NCBI GenBank assembly: GCA_037952775.1
Contig: JBANAY010000003.1
Location: forward strand, 16,554,001-16,618,000
DNA from: Clonostachys chloroleuca
Taxonomy: Eukaryota > Ascomycota > Sordariomycetes > Hypocreales > Bionectriaceae
DNA length: 64,000 nt
Reading direction: 5' to 3'
Position numbers and translations under genes: made by a program. The notes under the pieces were generated by a model. It did no database searches and was not told the DNA's origin. It saw only the letters and a list, made by a program, of their open reading frames with translations. Shown piece after piece: positions 22,519 through 33,409 of this stretch (positions are counted from its first letter, which is position 1; each line of letters opens with the position of its first letter).

Positions 22519-23864
22519 GATAAAAGGGGTAGAGGATGGGCGTTAAGTGAGATGGCGTTGAACTTTCACATGTCTCCAGAACATGGCGTATTCGAACTGC
22601 CGTGTTGATGTTTAGGGTAGCTCGACTCCAGGGGTCTGCCAGGGATTCGGGATGCGCCCCAAATCTTGTCACCCAGCCACTTGGGCTCGTAGCTGCATTG
22701 CAGTATCTGCCCACCAAGAATCAATTTTCATTTGTGATTACTAGAGATGGCCAGTCACAGCTCCTACACAATCATAAAACAGGGATTAGTCTTTTCCGGG
22801 GATCCGGTTTTCAGGTGATGACTGTATGCATCTAGCTGTAGGTAAGGACTGGGTAGCACCCAAGGAAAGCGTATGCCGGATCAGCAGATGCGAGCCCCAA
22901 ATAGCATTCCCGCCATCACATTGCAGCACAGCCGGAGGCTTGGAATACGCCATGCCCCTCCGCACACCAGGGCCGGGTCTCTTTCGACTGAAGATCACAA
23001 TCCAGTCGTGGAACAGGGATTGCTGATGCAATTGACGGCAGTTATTGGCTAGCCTCTGCGGGGAGACGGTGCAGCCTACGCCATCTACAGAAAGCGAGCT
23101 GCGAGTTGCTGCGCTGAAGGTCAGCGCGCGGGATCCGTTGGGCGACCGAAGGTGCCGGGCTAAAGTTTAGTGCTAGCGCTACTGATAGCAGGTACCGTCA
23201 TGATCGAGGCGGCGGTACCGACATTTACGTGGTGTCAGACCATCCAAGGCTGTACCAGCGCTGGAATTGCTGGTTTCCCACTATTGGCTAGCTGAGCGAA
23301 GAGTCACTGGCCCCGCCATCTTAAGTACCTGTAGTGCCGGTTCGCCTGGAAGCACGTTCCTTCCTGGCGTCACCCACCACGATCTTCATGACGTCAGTGT
23401 CTGAAACCCTTCTGCCGCTTCAAGCTCCAAGCCTCTTGGCTGCCGGCTTTCAAGAGGGAAGAACCCTGACGGCCTGAGTAGCTCATGCGCTTCGTCGAAC
23501 TAGCCCAGCATGATCCATTCTATTATAGTCTGACCTCGTCATCATCCTCAGACATTCGTTATATCAACTCCGTCGTCATCCGCCAACCCTCCACCTCTCT
23601 CCAGCCGTTCTCAATCCCGGTATCGTGTCTATTCCCTTGAACCCTATGGTCCGACAGCAAATATTCGTATTATCTACATAGATACTACTTCATCGCCCAA
23701 ATCCGGTCAATCCTACAGCTGGTTCCAGGGCTGGCCCACCTCGGAAACCCAGGCGCCATCGCGATTGGGCTGATATTCACAACGTCCGCCTTAGCACCTA
23801 TCAGCTATCAGCGTTAATGTCATTGAATACGAGCTACGTCGCGACCATTTAAAAAATTAGAATC
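22519..23864. other. Divergent intergenic region upstream of the phosphatase and Eis1
   Basis: 1.35 kb with no recognisable gene. It holds the promoters of both flanking genes. Pyrimidine-rich stretches precede the Eis1 start (23,550-23,700), as in many fungal promoters. Confidence 0.5.
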
Positions 23865-26300
23865 ATGGCTGAAACCACGCATCAAGCCCCTCTCAGTATG
23901 CTACTTCTAATCTTTTGGGCCCATCTCTGCTGAGCACCGTGACTCTCAGCCCTACACCATGCTAACATATGAATCACGTTGCATCAGCAGCCAACACCTC
24001 CGGCAGGCTTAAGTACGCCGATCCTCGAACGTTACCGAGCTTCCCTTCCAGCGGCTTGAGACCGGACGGCGCAGCAGCTAGCGCCGCTGCGACACTCGGC
24101 TGGAATAACCAAAAAACCATCGAATCGTGGAAACCAGAGAAGCTGTCTTCTGCATCTGCCGCTGCTGTTCTGGCGAAGGACTATAAGATGGCGCCTCAGT
24201 GGGAACCTTCCTCGAACTCTGCGGGTCATAAGGCCGCTCTTCTTGCTGTGGACTCGGCGAATTCTGCATTCAAACAGCATTCGCCTACCAAAGATCAACA
24301 TGAAGGCTGGGGGAACTCGGCTGCCTCGCAGGCCTTCAATGCAAACCGACCCTCCTCCCCCAAGAAGAGCGACATGTCTCATGGCAGCTCAGCCGCAACT
24401 CAGGCCTTCAACGCTAGTCGAACCCAGTCGTTGCGCAATGTCGAACAGCCCACATCCCCGCCAGCCGACCGTTCACTGATCGCTGCTAAAGGTGCCATGT
24501 CTTTTCGGCGACCACGCGCATCCTCAACTCCCACCACACCTCGAACACACGAACCGCAGTTGCAGGACAGCGCTGCAACGAGCGCATTGAATGGGGCGTC
24601 AGTGGCCCATAGAGCCGCTTTGAAGGCGCAGTCTTCTCCACACGACGCCGGGGCTGTTCCCATCACTACGATGACTCGGAATATGTTCACATCAAATCCT
24701 ATGGTGAAGCCTGAAGTTGACGAACGAACGAATAACGAAAGGCTGCACCAGTCAGCTGTGGAAATGGCGAGGAAGATGTACAGCAACCAGCAAAAGGCGG
24801 GAGGGTCTCCTTTGCTAGGTTCCGAAGACAATACAGAGAAGCCTTCGCAATCAGCGGCTGGGTATGTTAACCTGCAAGATGCGGCATACAAACAGGCGCA
24901 AGAACGGTTGGCCAAATTGCAAGACGAGCACGAAAAATACTATGGAGGCTCAAAACCACGCCGCCGGTTCACTGTTTCCAGTAGGCTGCGACGAAAGAGC
25001 TCAGATGACGATTTGATCAACGACCGCGAACAATCAGAAAAAATCCGCCAACAGATGTCGATGTTCTCCAATAAGCTGTCAGAAGTTGACCAGACGAAGC
25101 GGAAGCAGGAACATGATGCTCTCATGGCGGCCGCGCAACGAAACGTGAAAGCCCGTTTGCATGGAATGGATGAAAAGGTCTATCATGAAACTGGAAAGGT
25201 CAACCCGACGCTTCTGAGTGACTGGGAGCTCAAGGCGCAGCAAGCGGCTCAGTCGCGCCACGAGGGACGCAACGAGAATAAGGGGAAGCTTGATTTGGGA
25301 GGAGGCATGTACATGGATCCAAATGATGTTGATGCCATTGCTGCAAAGAGGATGCAGCCCCTTCTCGATGATATCAGTAAGAAGGCTGAGGCCGAACGCG
25401 AGCGACTGGCAGCATTGAAACTTGAAGAAGAAGCCCGAAAAGCAGAATTGGAGCGGCAAAAAGCTCGCGAGAAGGAGATCAAAGAAGCTAGCAGGAAAGC
25501 GCGAGGTAAGAATTAGCAAATTGACAAGAGGTCAGTCTCCTTGATAAACTAACACGTTGGATGTAGAGGATGAGAAGCAGGAGCAGAAGGCAAAGAAACA
25601 ACAAGAGAAGGACGTAGAGAGGGCACGGAAGAACCAGGAAAAGGCCGAGAAGTCTGAGCACAAGCGCACAGCGAAGGAAGAGAAGCGCAAGTCGAAACAT
25701 GATTCTGCCAAGAGCGGCATTGATGGAAGTGCCGCTGATGAGGATACTGGGCCTGCTCGACCAGCAACGGGTGAAGGCTCACGCGCTTTTCCTGCTGTTG
25801 TGACGACAAATGTTGCTAGTGACGCAGGCCAGACTGGCAACACAGGCTTTGACAGCAACCCAAATTCTCCTAGAGATGAGCCCTTGTCACCTACGTCGAA
25901 GGTGAAAGACTGGATCAAGAATCGATTTTCTAGAGGCAAATCTGTGGGCGAACAGGACGACCCGAAGAAGAAGAGGAGCTCGTTCATAGGTGGTGTCTCG
26001 CTCAAGAAATCTGAGGCAAACGGAAGCACCACGAGCCTAGATCGTCGCGCCTCAAGCTTGAAGGATGTGGCCCTTGCTGGAAAGGGCCGGGATGAAGATG
26101 CCCAGGACAGTTCAGGCTTGGTTGACTCAGAGGGAGTCAGTCCTATCAGCTCACCAGATGATGACGCAAGACCAACGACGTATGAAGTTGACGCCATATC
26201 ATTCACGATGCGCCCCCCGAGGCCGATTGAGGATACCGTTCACCGTTCGAGCGCAAGTCCTACTCGCGATTCTCGATTCAAAGAAGAGATTGACCAATGA
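23865..26300 (+). CDS. EIS1: Eisosome component Eis1-like protein
   Basis: Predicted 760-residue cortical protein linked to eisosomes, the BAR-protein furrows under the plasma membrane. ATG at 23865 opens MAETTHQAPL. Introns 23896-23987 and 25506-25566. The family signature is the repeated small-residue motif seen in AASAAATLGWNNQKTIESW, SASAAAVLAKDYKMAPQW, NSAASQAFNANR, SAATQAFNASR and HRAALKAQS. A YKQAQERLAKLQDEHEKYYG helix follows. The C-terminal half is a long charged coiled coil rich in Lys, Glu and Ala (KAEAERERLAALKLEEEARK), then a Ser-rich tail that probably carries phosphorylation sites. Confidence 0.88.
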
Positions 26301-26766
26301 TATGACAATGCACGTCTTTGTTTTACAGCACACGATTTTGGAGTATGGCGTCGGGAAGATGGTTAATTGACTTATGACTTGATGTATAATTTCTTGGGCA
26401 TTTCACGCGATTGTTACTTGGATATGTCAGATGCTTTGGAATATGAGTAAAGATACATTTGTGGCCGTTTTTATTGTATCAATGGATAATAATATGATCA
26501 AATTCTACACAGTTCATTCTCATGCCATGCATAAAGAACCCAAATTTGCGTCAGTGCCCTTAATGCACTATGAAAAGGAAATTTACGTTTCGCTCTGTAT
26601 AAAATGAAATCTTCCCAAAAAAAAAAAAAAAAAAGGAAAATAAAAGGTAAACCGGTCGTTAAAACGTAAAATGTGTAAATCTGATAGCACACCTCTTCTA
26701 CTGTTTCAATGGCATGAAACTAGTACTTTTTAATACATCTAGTAAATGGTTGGTTTCCAACATAGG
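26301..26766. other. Convergent 3' regions of Eis1 and the Sfk1-like gene
   Basis: AT-rich, with an 18-base A tract at 26617-26634. No gene was recognised. Confidence 0.6.
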
Positions 26767-27706
26767 TTAGAAATGGATAAGACGACGGCCGCGAGTGTAC
26801 GCGGGCTGCTGCTGCTGCATGGGGAGGGACTCGTCGCTGACCGGGTCGCCCTGGACGTTGTCGCGCAGGGACGGCTTGGGGAAGCGCTGCGAGTAGGACC
26901 TTGTCTTGGTGGCCGGGTAGAGGTCGACGGCGAAGGAGAGGACGTATCCTGTGAAGATGAAGGCGATGACCCACTCGAAGTAGGCCGCGATGCCCTGGTG
27001 CTTGCGGAAGGTGAGGACGCCAAAGGCGATGCCCAGGGCGATCTCGACGAGGATGAAGGTGAGCTTGATCCAGAAGGAGATGCGGAGGACGCGGTGCTCT
27101 CGGTTCTCTGTTTTATTTGGTTAGATGGTTGAATAGGTTCTTTTGGTGAGATGAGAGTGGCCGTACTGATACCAAGGCGCTGATATTCCCAGCAGATGAA
27201 GATGGCGGAGATCACGTAGCCTCCCATGAACAGAAGCAGGAAAACATCATGCAAGGTCGGATGCCGCACGGTGTCGAAGATACTGAGGCAGATGAGGCCG
27301 ACAGTTCCGACAATGGCAAAGATGATTGACAGGCCGAATAGGATCTTCTCCCCGATGGATTGGTTCGGGACGAGGCGACCGCGGTGCCGCAGCCAGCGCT
27401 CCGTCAGGAACGAGATGTCGAGGGTGGCGGTGACGACACAGCTGCCGGCGATGAAGAGGGGCTTGAGCTCGTAGGCACCGATGGTGCTGATGTAGGGCAG
27501 CGTCATGCCAGGCTTCATGGACGAGTAGTGCTGCTTGCCGGTGTCGATGACCCAGTAGAGGAGCATGCCCAGCAGCATTCCTAACCATACGAGGCTGGAG
27601 AAGACTGGGAACCACTACATGTTGCACTTGTCAGTTTAAGATACAAAGGTGCTGGAAGTTTTTGGATCCAAATTACCCAGTATGAGAAACAGCTTCTCAA
27701 AGCCAT
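26767..27706 (-). CDS. Frag1/DRAM/Sfk1-family membrane protein
   Basis: Predicted 272-residue multipass membrane protein. In yeast, Sfk1 works with the PI4-kinase Stt4 at the plasma membrane and affects phospholipid asymmetry. Start ATG at 27704-27706; intron 27615-27676 joins MALRSCFSYW to WFPVFSSLVWLGMLLGMLLY; the second intron is 27108-27166. About six hydrophobic segments are visible, including GEKILFGLSIIFAIVGTVGL, DVFLLLFMGGYVISAIFIC, SFWIKLTFILVEIALGIAFG and FEWVIAFIFTGYVLSFAVDL. The Arg/Gln-rich C-terminal tail is cytosolic by analogy. The family match is good. Orthology to Sfk1 rather than a paralogue is less sure. Confidence 0.85.
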
Positions 27707-28899
27707 GGTGATATTGGCTTTCGAAATTGAGCGGTTGGGGAAGGGTGGTAGGTGAAACGGGAAAGGAAACCGCCAAGTGAAGATATCTAGGAACAGATAC
27801 GGAGTACTGGGTGTTGAGATCTAGCCCCGAGACTATATGCAAACAAGACGTATGAGATGGGAGCCCATCGGGGGTTACGTTGGGTATGATGCCATGGCCT
27901 CAAGCTATCCAGTCCCGGTACTGCCATATGAAGACAGGCACGCACTACGGCGAGAACAACTGGCGGACTGACATAAGGGTCTGCGCGGTTCCTTGGATGC
28001 ATCAGTGAGATCATCGACCGGGAAGCATCCACCTTGGTGTAAGTCAAGGGTTCGTTAGGTATGTATTCCTCCATCAGGTTGCGGCAGAGTTGGAGATGGA
28101 GCTGGCGCGTTGTCCATGACGTCAATGGTGATCGTCATTGTGGGCTCCCTCTTTTCGTCCCACAACCGACAACCTACAAGCATTAGCCAACCTCGACATT
28201 GGATTGGACCACGCGGAAGATAAGCATTTTTTTTTCTCCAGAAAAAACAAATCCGGCCGCCATTTCAGTATCGAGGTAATCATTTCGCGATTATGGTGTT
28301 GCTGCTCTGGACCACTAACACATGTGTGACCCCTGCTGAGCCCCAGACCCTGTGCATCTGTTCCTCTATGCAATTAAATAGTTATGCATTGGCTAAACTG
28401 CTGTTACATTGGGAACTAAAGATTCATTTCTTTCCGTTTTTAATTTCCGTCCAGTGTTTTTTTGATTATGATAATTTTGAGTCATCTGATAGCAAGGGGC
28501 AGACTCATCTGCCTGTACCTTAGGTATAGTACTCCCATAGGCACTCAATCACTTGTCTTAAGATACTTGTCTGGAGTCTACAACATATCAGCGAAAATAA
28601 CTGGTTGATGTAAACAGCTATAATAGAGACATGCCCCAATTCGCATTATACACAACGAACTTTTCATTTCTCCAGATCATTAACACAAGCTAATTAGATG
28701 ATTCTTTGGCCTCCTCGTACTAAGAGTTCAGCACAAGAAATTCCAGTAGATCAAAGTACCTGTTTGATTCTCTTCTTGGAAAGACACCGTTCTATCCAAA
28801 GTCCTCAACCCCTTCATCTCAAACGATCTTATCCAAGGCCAACGTGCTCCCCATCAGCCTGCGAACATGAAGTCTGACCTAGCACAAGGCTTTTGCCGT
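27707..28899. other. Intergenic stretch between the Sfk1-like and His-rich genes
   Basis: About 1.2 kb. An open frame of about 110 codons on the minus strand (27787-28125) has no motif and is not annotated. The right part is AT-rich and probably holds the 3' UTR of the His-rich gene. Confidence 0.5.
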
Positions 28900-30632
28900 C
28901 TACTGGGCACGGTCACCATGATCCTCGACCTTGATCCTGACCTTCTCCTTCTCCCTATCGTCGTCATGACCCTTATGATGATGGCGGTGGTGATTATGGT
29001 CCTTGTGGTGAAGGCAGTGGTGATCATGATCCTTATGGTGATGGTGATGGCGATGGCGGTCATGATCGTGATGACGGTGGTGGTCATGATCCTTGTGGTG
29101 ATGGCGGTGGTGATCATGATCCTTGTGGTGATAGATGCGGTGGACATGATCTTTGTGATGAGGGCGGTGGTGGTGACAATGCTTATCATGATGACGATGA
29201 TCCTTGAGATGATGAGGGTGGTGATGGCCACGGTGATCCTTGTGATGGTGAGGGTGGTGATGGCCCTTGTGCTTGAACTTGTTCTTGATCTCATCGATAA
29301 TCTTCAGCTCCTTCTCCTTGGGCTCCTTGTGGTAATCCTCAACCCGGAAGTCCTCTCCTGTAATATAAGGAGTGCTGATGAAGCGGGCAAATGCCTTGCG
29401 GATGCTGTGGGGAGTGCTTCCATCTGTGGCACCCTCCTTCCTGAATATTTCAACTTGAATCTTCTCACGCTGCAGGCGGCGACCCAGCTCGTAAACGAAT
29501 GCCTAATTTTAGTTTTTAGAATTTACCATTCCTAGGAGTTGATGCTTTGCAAGAAGGAGAAGAAAATTGACTTACGTAGTCGGCCGCACGCAGACTGTTG
29601 ACAGCAGTGACAATGAAGTAAGCGGTTCTGCCTTCAATGTGCTCGAGCTTCCTGCTGATCTCCTCAAGGAGCCTGATCAGAGCTTCGGCGTACTAAAATG
29701 ATGCAGAGACAGTCAGCTTCCAATGTCTTCTTGCGGTAATGGCCTTGAGAACATCTTCCGAAAAGCGATTGATAACTTACACGGCAATAGCAACGGGCAA
29801 TATGGGTTTCCTCCTCTTCGGAGAAGCACTTGTCCAGGTTGGACTTGTCAATTGCCCTATCGAAGAGGTCGAGTTTCCACTCAAGCTCATAGAGAGCCTT
29901 GCGTACTGGCTCCCAGCATTCGCGATCGCTGTTGCCGCACTTGATGTCCTTCACATAGTCAAAGAGGTGGTCGGCCTTGTGAGCCAAGTGATGGAGCCTC
30001 TCGCAAATACACTTGGCGGTCAGGTCCTTATGATTATTCTGCTTCTCATGTGCATGCTTATAGTGGATTTCATGCTTATTCTTGTCATGGCCATGCTTGC
30101 GGCCGAGATCGTGATGATCATGCAAACGGTGAATCTTGTGGTCATGCTTTTTTTGACAAGGCTTGTGGGGATCATGCTTTTTGTGAAAAGGCTTGTGCTG
30201 ATCCTGCTTGCCACACTTGGGACAAAGCTTGCGGTGTTTGAGGGGGTCATCCTTCTGCTGCTTGACGTTGCCGTAATTGATTGGTGTTAATTTCTTGATC
30301 TTTGTGATTGCGGGGTGCTCCTTGATATGGCCCTCTGGCTTCCGGTACCCGGGAACTTCCATCCCCTCAGGTACTTTGAAAAGCTCCTCGAGCGAGGGTA
30401 GCTCCTCTTCGTCCTCAGATCCCCTGCGATGGTTCTTTCCAGTTAGAGGTCTGAACCTGAACGTATTCACATGATGAAATCTTGTGTCCCTATAGGGAGC
30501 TTCAGCGAGCTCATCCTGAATCCTCTCGAATTTATTGGGAAACTCTTTGGGGTCATAAATCTCCTTGGACACTGTGGCAAGGGCAAAAGGGAACGCTGCC
30601 AGAGCGGCCGTGGAAAACGCGAGGAACCGCAT
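28900..30632 (-). CDS. Secreted, extremely histidine-rich protein (uncharacterised)
   Basis: Predicted 523-residue protein with no family I recognise. ATG at 30630-30632 opens a signal peptide (MRFLAFSTAALAAFPFALA). Introns 29693-29780 and 29503-29575 are both phase 0 and keep the frame. Layout: a mature N-terminus with acidic patches; a first His/Lys-rich block at about residues 130-202, starting with a CxxC pair (KLCPKCGK) and containing HKPFHKKHDPHKPCQKKHDH; a Cys-bearing helical core (CICERLHHLAHKADHLFDYV, CGNSDRECWEPVRKALYELE, YAEALIRLLEEISRKLEHIE); and a tail at about residues 400-505 in which close to half the residues are His, built from HHKDHDHHRH-like units. It ends DREKEKVRIKVEDHGDRAQ. 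Extracellular metal binding (Zn, Cu, Ni) or pH-dependent behaviour is an inference from composition. Confidence 0.8.
28976..29275 (-). repeat. Tandem repeat encoding HHKDHDHHRH-type units
   Basis: On the plus strand the phrase gtgatcatgatccttgtgg and variants recur many times at about 30-48 base spacing. On the coding strand these read as His-His-Lys-Asp-His units separated by His/Arg. The units differ mainly by synonymous His codon changes (CAC/CAT), so the protein pattern is better preserved than the DNA pattern. Confidence 0.85.
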
Positions 30633-30763
30633 GATGGGCACGACCAACAACGAACGAGGCAGTACTCAAAGAATGAGTGAGAAGGTGGGTAGAAAGGAAA
30701 ACTCCCAATATGTGATGAATGACGGGAGGCAAACAGAAGATTGATGGCCAGCCATCATGATCC

Positions 30764-30770
30764 TTAAATA
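30764..30770 (-). promoter_or_regulatory. Possible TATA box of the His-rich secreted protein gene
   Basis: The minus strand reads TATTTAA about 130 bases before the start codon, a plausible distance for a fungal core promoter. Inferred from position and sequence only. Confidence 0.35.
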
Positions 30771-31815
30771 GCCGTCCGAAGGCCTGATGAGGCTATTTAC
30801 TGATCTCGAGAATCGCGCGTGGATAACGCGGTTTGGTAAATGTTATGCCTTTTCCAAAGCCAATTCTGACGTGAAAGAGTCGAGAACAGTTGTAAACTAT
30901 GACTCCGCATCATAATTTCGTATTCGAACAAGCCTGAAGATGAAGCCATCTCGAACAGCTATCCTGAATCAGGGGGTAGTTCGAAGCTAGACTCCAGCTA
31001 GGCATGCAGGATGAGGGAGGTCACTGATATTAGGATTGAAATTTGGAAACATATGAATCATAATGCCGCATCAAGTGAGGTAGCTCGTCGAATTGAGGTT
31101 CACACTAGAGAACTTTCCAGGCTGTTGTTGTATGATATGGTTCTCGTATTGAGATGAACATGGCCGGTGCTTTGCCAATGAGATATCGGGCAGTTGACGC
31201 GAGGCCATCTTCATAAATAACTCGGTACCGTGTCTCTGCAGAGCGCGTCTCCATCGTCCATCTGTGTCTTCCTTTGGTTTAGAAGGAAAGTTTATAGAAG
31301 AAAGACGGCTTGAAAGGAGGTGAGGTTATCGATAAGGATCTTCCAAATAGCCCCACTCCTTGGTGTTTTGTCAACCAGGAGCTATTAGAAAGGTGAAAGG
31401 AAGGAGAAATCACAAAGAAATACTGCAAAACAGGTCTCAAAACCCAAGCCCATGGAAATTCGATTGTAGAAGTGGCCTTTATACAAGCTATGTGCCATCT
31501 CTTGGGCGAAATTCGATGTGTCGTTGTAGATTTAGCACGTGAGAGTAGCCGCCCATCCACCAGAATTCACATGATAGGCCGCCCTTAACCCTTCTTACAT
31601 CTTGCATCTGTCGGTGCCTGCTCGTGCATTTCAGCCTTCCCAAATACATACCAAATACGTCAATCGACACATCTAGACCGACCAAACGACAACGCAGATA
31701 TCGCCCGCCTCTGATTGAGCCCAACCACTCCGGGAGTCTGTTATTTGCCGCCTTGCGAGCTGAGTCTGCGAGACGGCCTCTGCTTCCTGGTCCGCCAACC
31801 CCCTTACCTCCAAAT
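30771..31815. other. Divergent intergenic region, His-rich gene / CDK7
   Basis: About 1 kb with no recognisable gene. An in-frame upstream ATG at 31624 would lengthen CDK7 by 64 residues. The 31816 start was preferred for the kinase. Confidence 0.5.
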
Positions 31816-33106
31816 ATGTCTCTCTCACCGGTCGTCACACTGCAACAGCCACAGACCGTTCGATCCGTCTCATCACCTCTCAAGACACTCGCTTCCGGGC
31901 AGACTTCCTCCAATGGCACTCCCAGACCCGCGGCCCAGCCCGCCCCAAAGGCGGTCGCCCCCACCACCCTCGATGTCGCCGAGCAGATGAACGAGGAAGA
32001 GAAGCGGAAATACGTCAAAGGCAAGTCATGCCTACGGCAACCCGAAAGCGCCGACTCACCCTTCATTGCTAACTTTTGGACTCCTCTACAGGCAAGAAGC
32101 TCGGTGAAGGTACTTACGCCATAGTCTTCCTGGGCCACCTCCGCGCGAACCCCGCAGAGCTCGTCGCCATCAAGAAAATTAAGATGCAGAAGGAGTACAC
32201 AGAGGGCATGCCCCCCGACGCCGTCCGCGAACTGAAGCACCTCCAGGAGCTGCACCACCCCAACATCATCTCCCTCCAGTCCGTCTTCTCCTCCAAAGAC
32301 CAGAACGTCAACCTGGTCCTCGAGTACCTTCCCCTTGGCGACCTGGAGATGCTCATCCGAGACACCACCAACGTGCACTACGGAGCCGCCGACATCAAGG
32401 CCTGGATGGGCATGCTCGTCCGCGCCATCTGGTTCTGCCACGAGAACTTCGTCCTGCACCGCGACATCAAGCCCAACAACTTGCTCATCGCCGCCGACGG
32501 CGAGGTCAAGCTCGCCGATTTCGGTCTCGCGCGCGGCTTCGGCGACATCCACTCGTACATGACCTCCAACGTAATCACCCGCTGGTACCGGCCCCCGAGC
32601 TGCTCTTCGGCGCCAAGCACTACGGCGGCGCCGTCGACATCTGGTCCGTGGGAACCGTCTTCGCCGAGCTCATCAAGCGCGCCCCCTTCATGCCAGGCAA
32701 CAACGAGCTCGATCAGATCAAGCTCATCTGCGACGCCATCGGCACGCCCACGGACGACAACTGGCCCGGCGTCACCACGCTACCCGAGTACACCGTCCCC
32801 ACGCAGAACCCCGTCCGCGGCAAGGACTTCTACATGTATCAGTTCGGCACCGTTGGCCCTGACGGCGTGGACCTGCTGATTCGGACCCTCGCACTCAACC
32901 CCAAGAAGCGCATCACTGCTCGGGAGATGCTCAGCCATCCTTGGTGGCACGCAGAACCTAAGCCTACACGCAAGGAAGACTTGCCCCGGAAGGATGGCGG
33001 AGAGGACAAGATGGGTGCCGATCTCAAGCGGCGCCCAGGCGTCGTTGAGGAGGAGAAAAGGGGTGCCAAGGTTGCGAGGAAGCTCGATTTTGGCGGAGCC
33101 AAGTAA
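31816..33106 (+). CDS. KIN28: TFIIH cyclin-dependent kinase 7 (Kin28/Mcs6); apparent frameshift
   Basis: Predicted 406-residue CDK that phosphorylates the RNA polymerase II C-terminal domain within TFIIH. Motifs in order: glycine loop GKKLGEGTYAIVFLGH, VAIKKIKM with the ATP lysine, PPDAVRELKHLQEL helix, catalytic HRDIKPNNLLI, DFGLARGFG, the T-loop YMTSNVITRWYRPP, then ELLFGAKHYGGAVDIWSVGT, HPWWHAEPKPT and a Lys-rich tail. The intron 32021-32091 has a GC donor (AAAG|gcaagt). At 32592-32596 a C5 run interrupts RWYRPP-ELLFG: one missing C shifts the frame. The kinase is normally essential, so an assembly error is more likely than a dead gene. Start chosen at MSLSPVV (31816). 31624 is in frame upstream. 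Confidence 0.93.
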
Positions 33107-33409
33107 GGTGTTAATTTATTCCTTTCTTTCGACTGGGACCTCTACCATCTGGAACTTCTGTTCTTTCCTATCATTTCTATCCGGAGTTTTAGATATATAT
33201 CATAGCGAGCATTTCATGGGATTTAGATACCCTCTCAAAAGATGAGGGCGTACAAAGATGTATTGAATTTAGAAAGAACCAGGGTTAGCAAGGCCCTGTT
33301 CGAACAAACAAATTTCCCTCCGATATGTGAATATGTACCAGCCATATATATAAAGTTCCATGAAACCGTCAGAGTCATGCCAGGCGTAAACCTATACACC
33401 CTTCATAGT
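33107..33409. other. Convergent 3' regions of CDK7 and the IRC20-type gene
   Basis: Short AT-rich spacer with no gene recognised. Confidence 0.6.

Noticed and set aside
27787..28125. 112-codon frame on the minus strand
   Set aside because: No recognisable domain and no splice or start context.
28867..29535. 222-codon open frame on the plus strand rich in Val/Met
   Set aside because: It is antisense to the His-rich gene. The opening follows from CAC/CAT repeats on the other strand, and the sense frame has splice sites and a signal peptide.
29739..30290. 183-codon hydrophobic open frame on the plus strand
   Set aside because: Antisense to the first exon of the His-rich gene; no motif or splice support.
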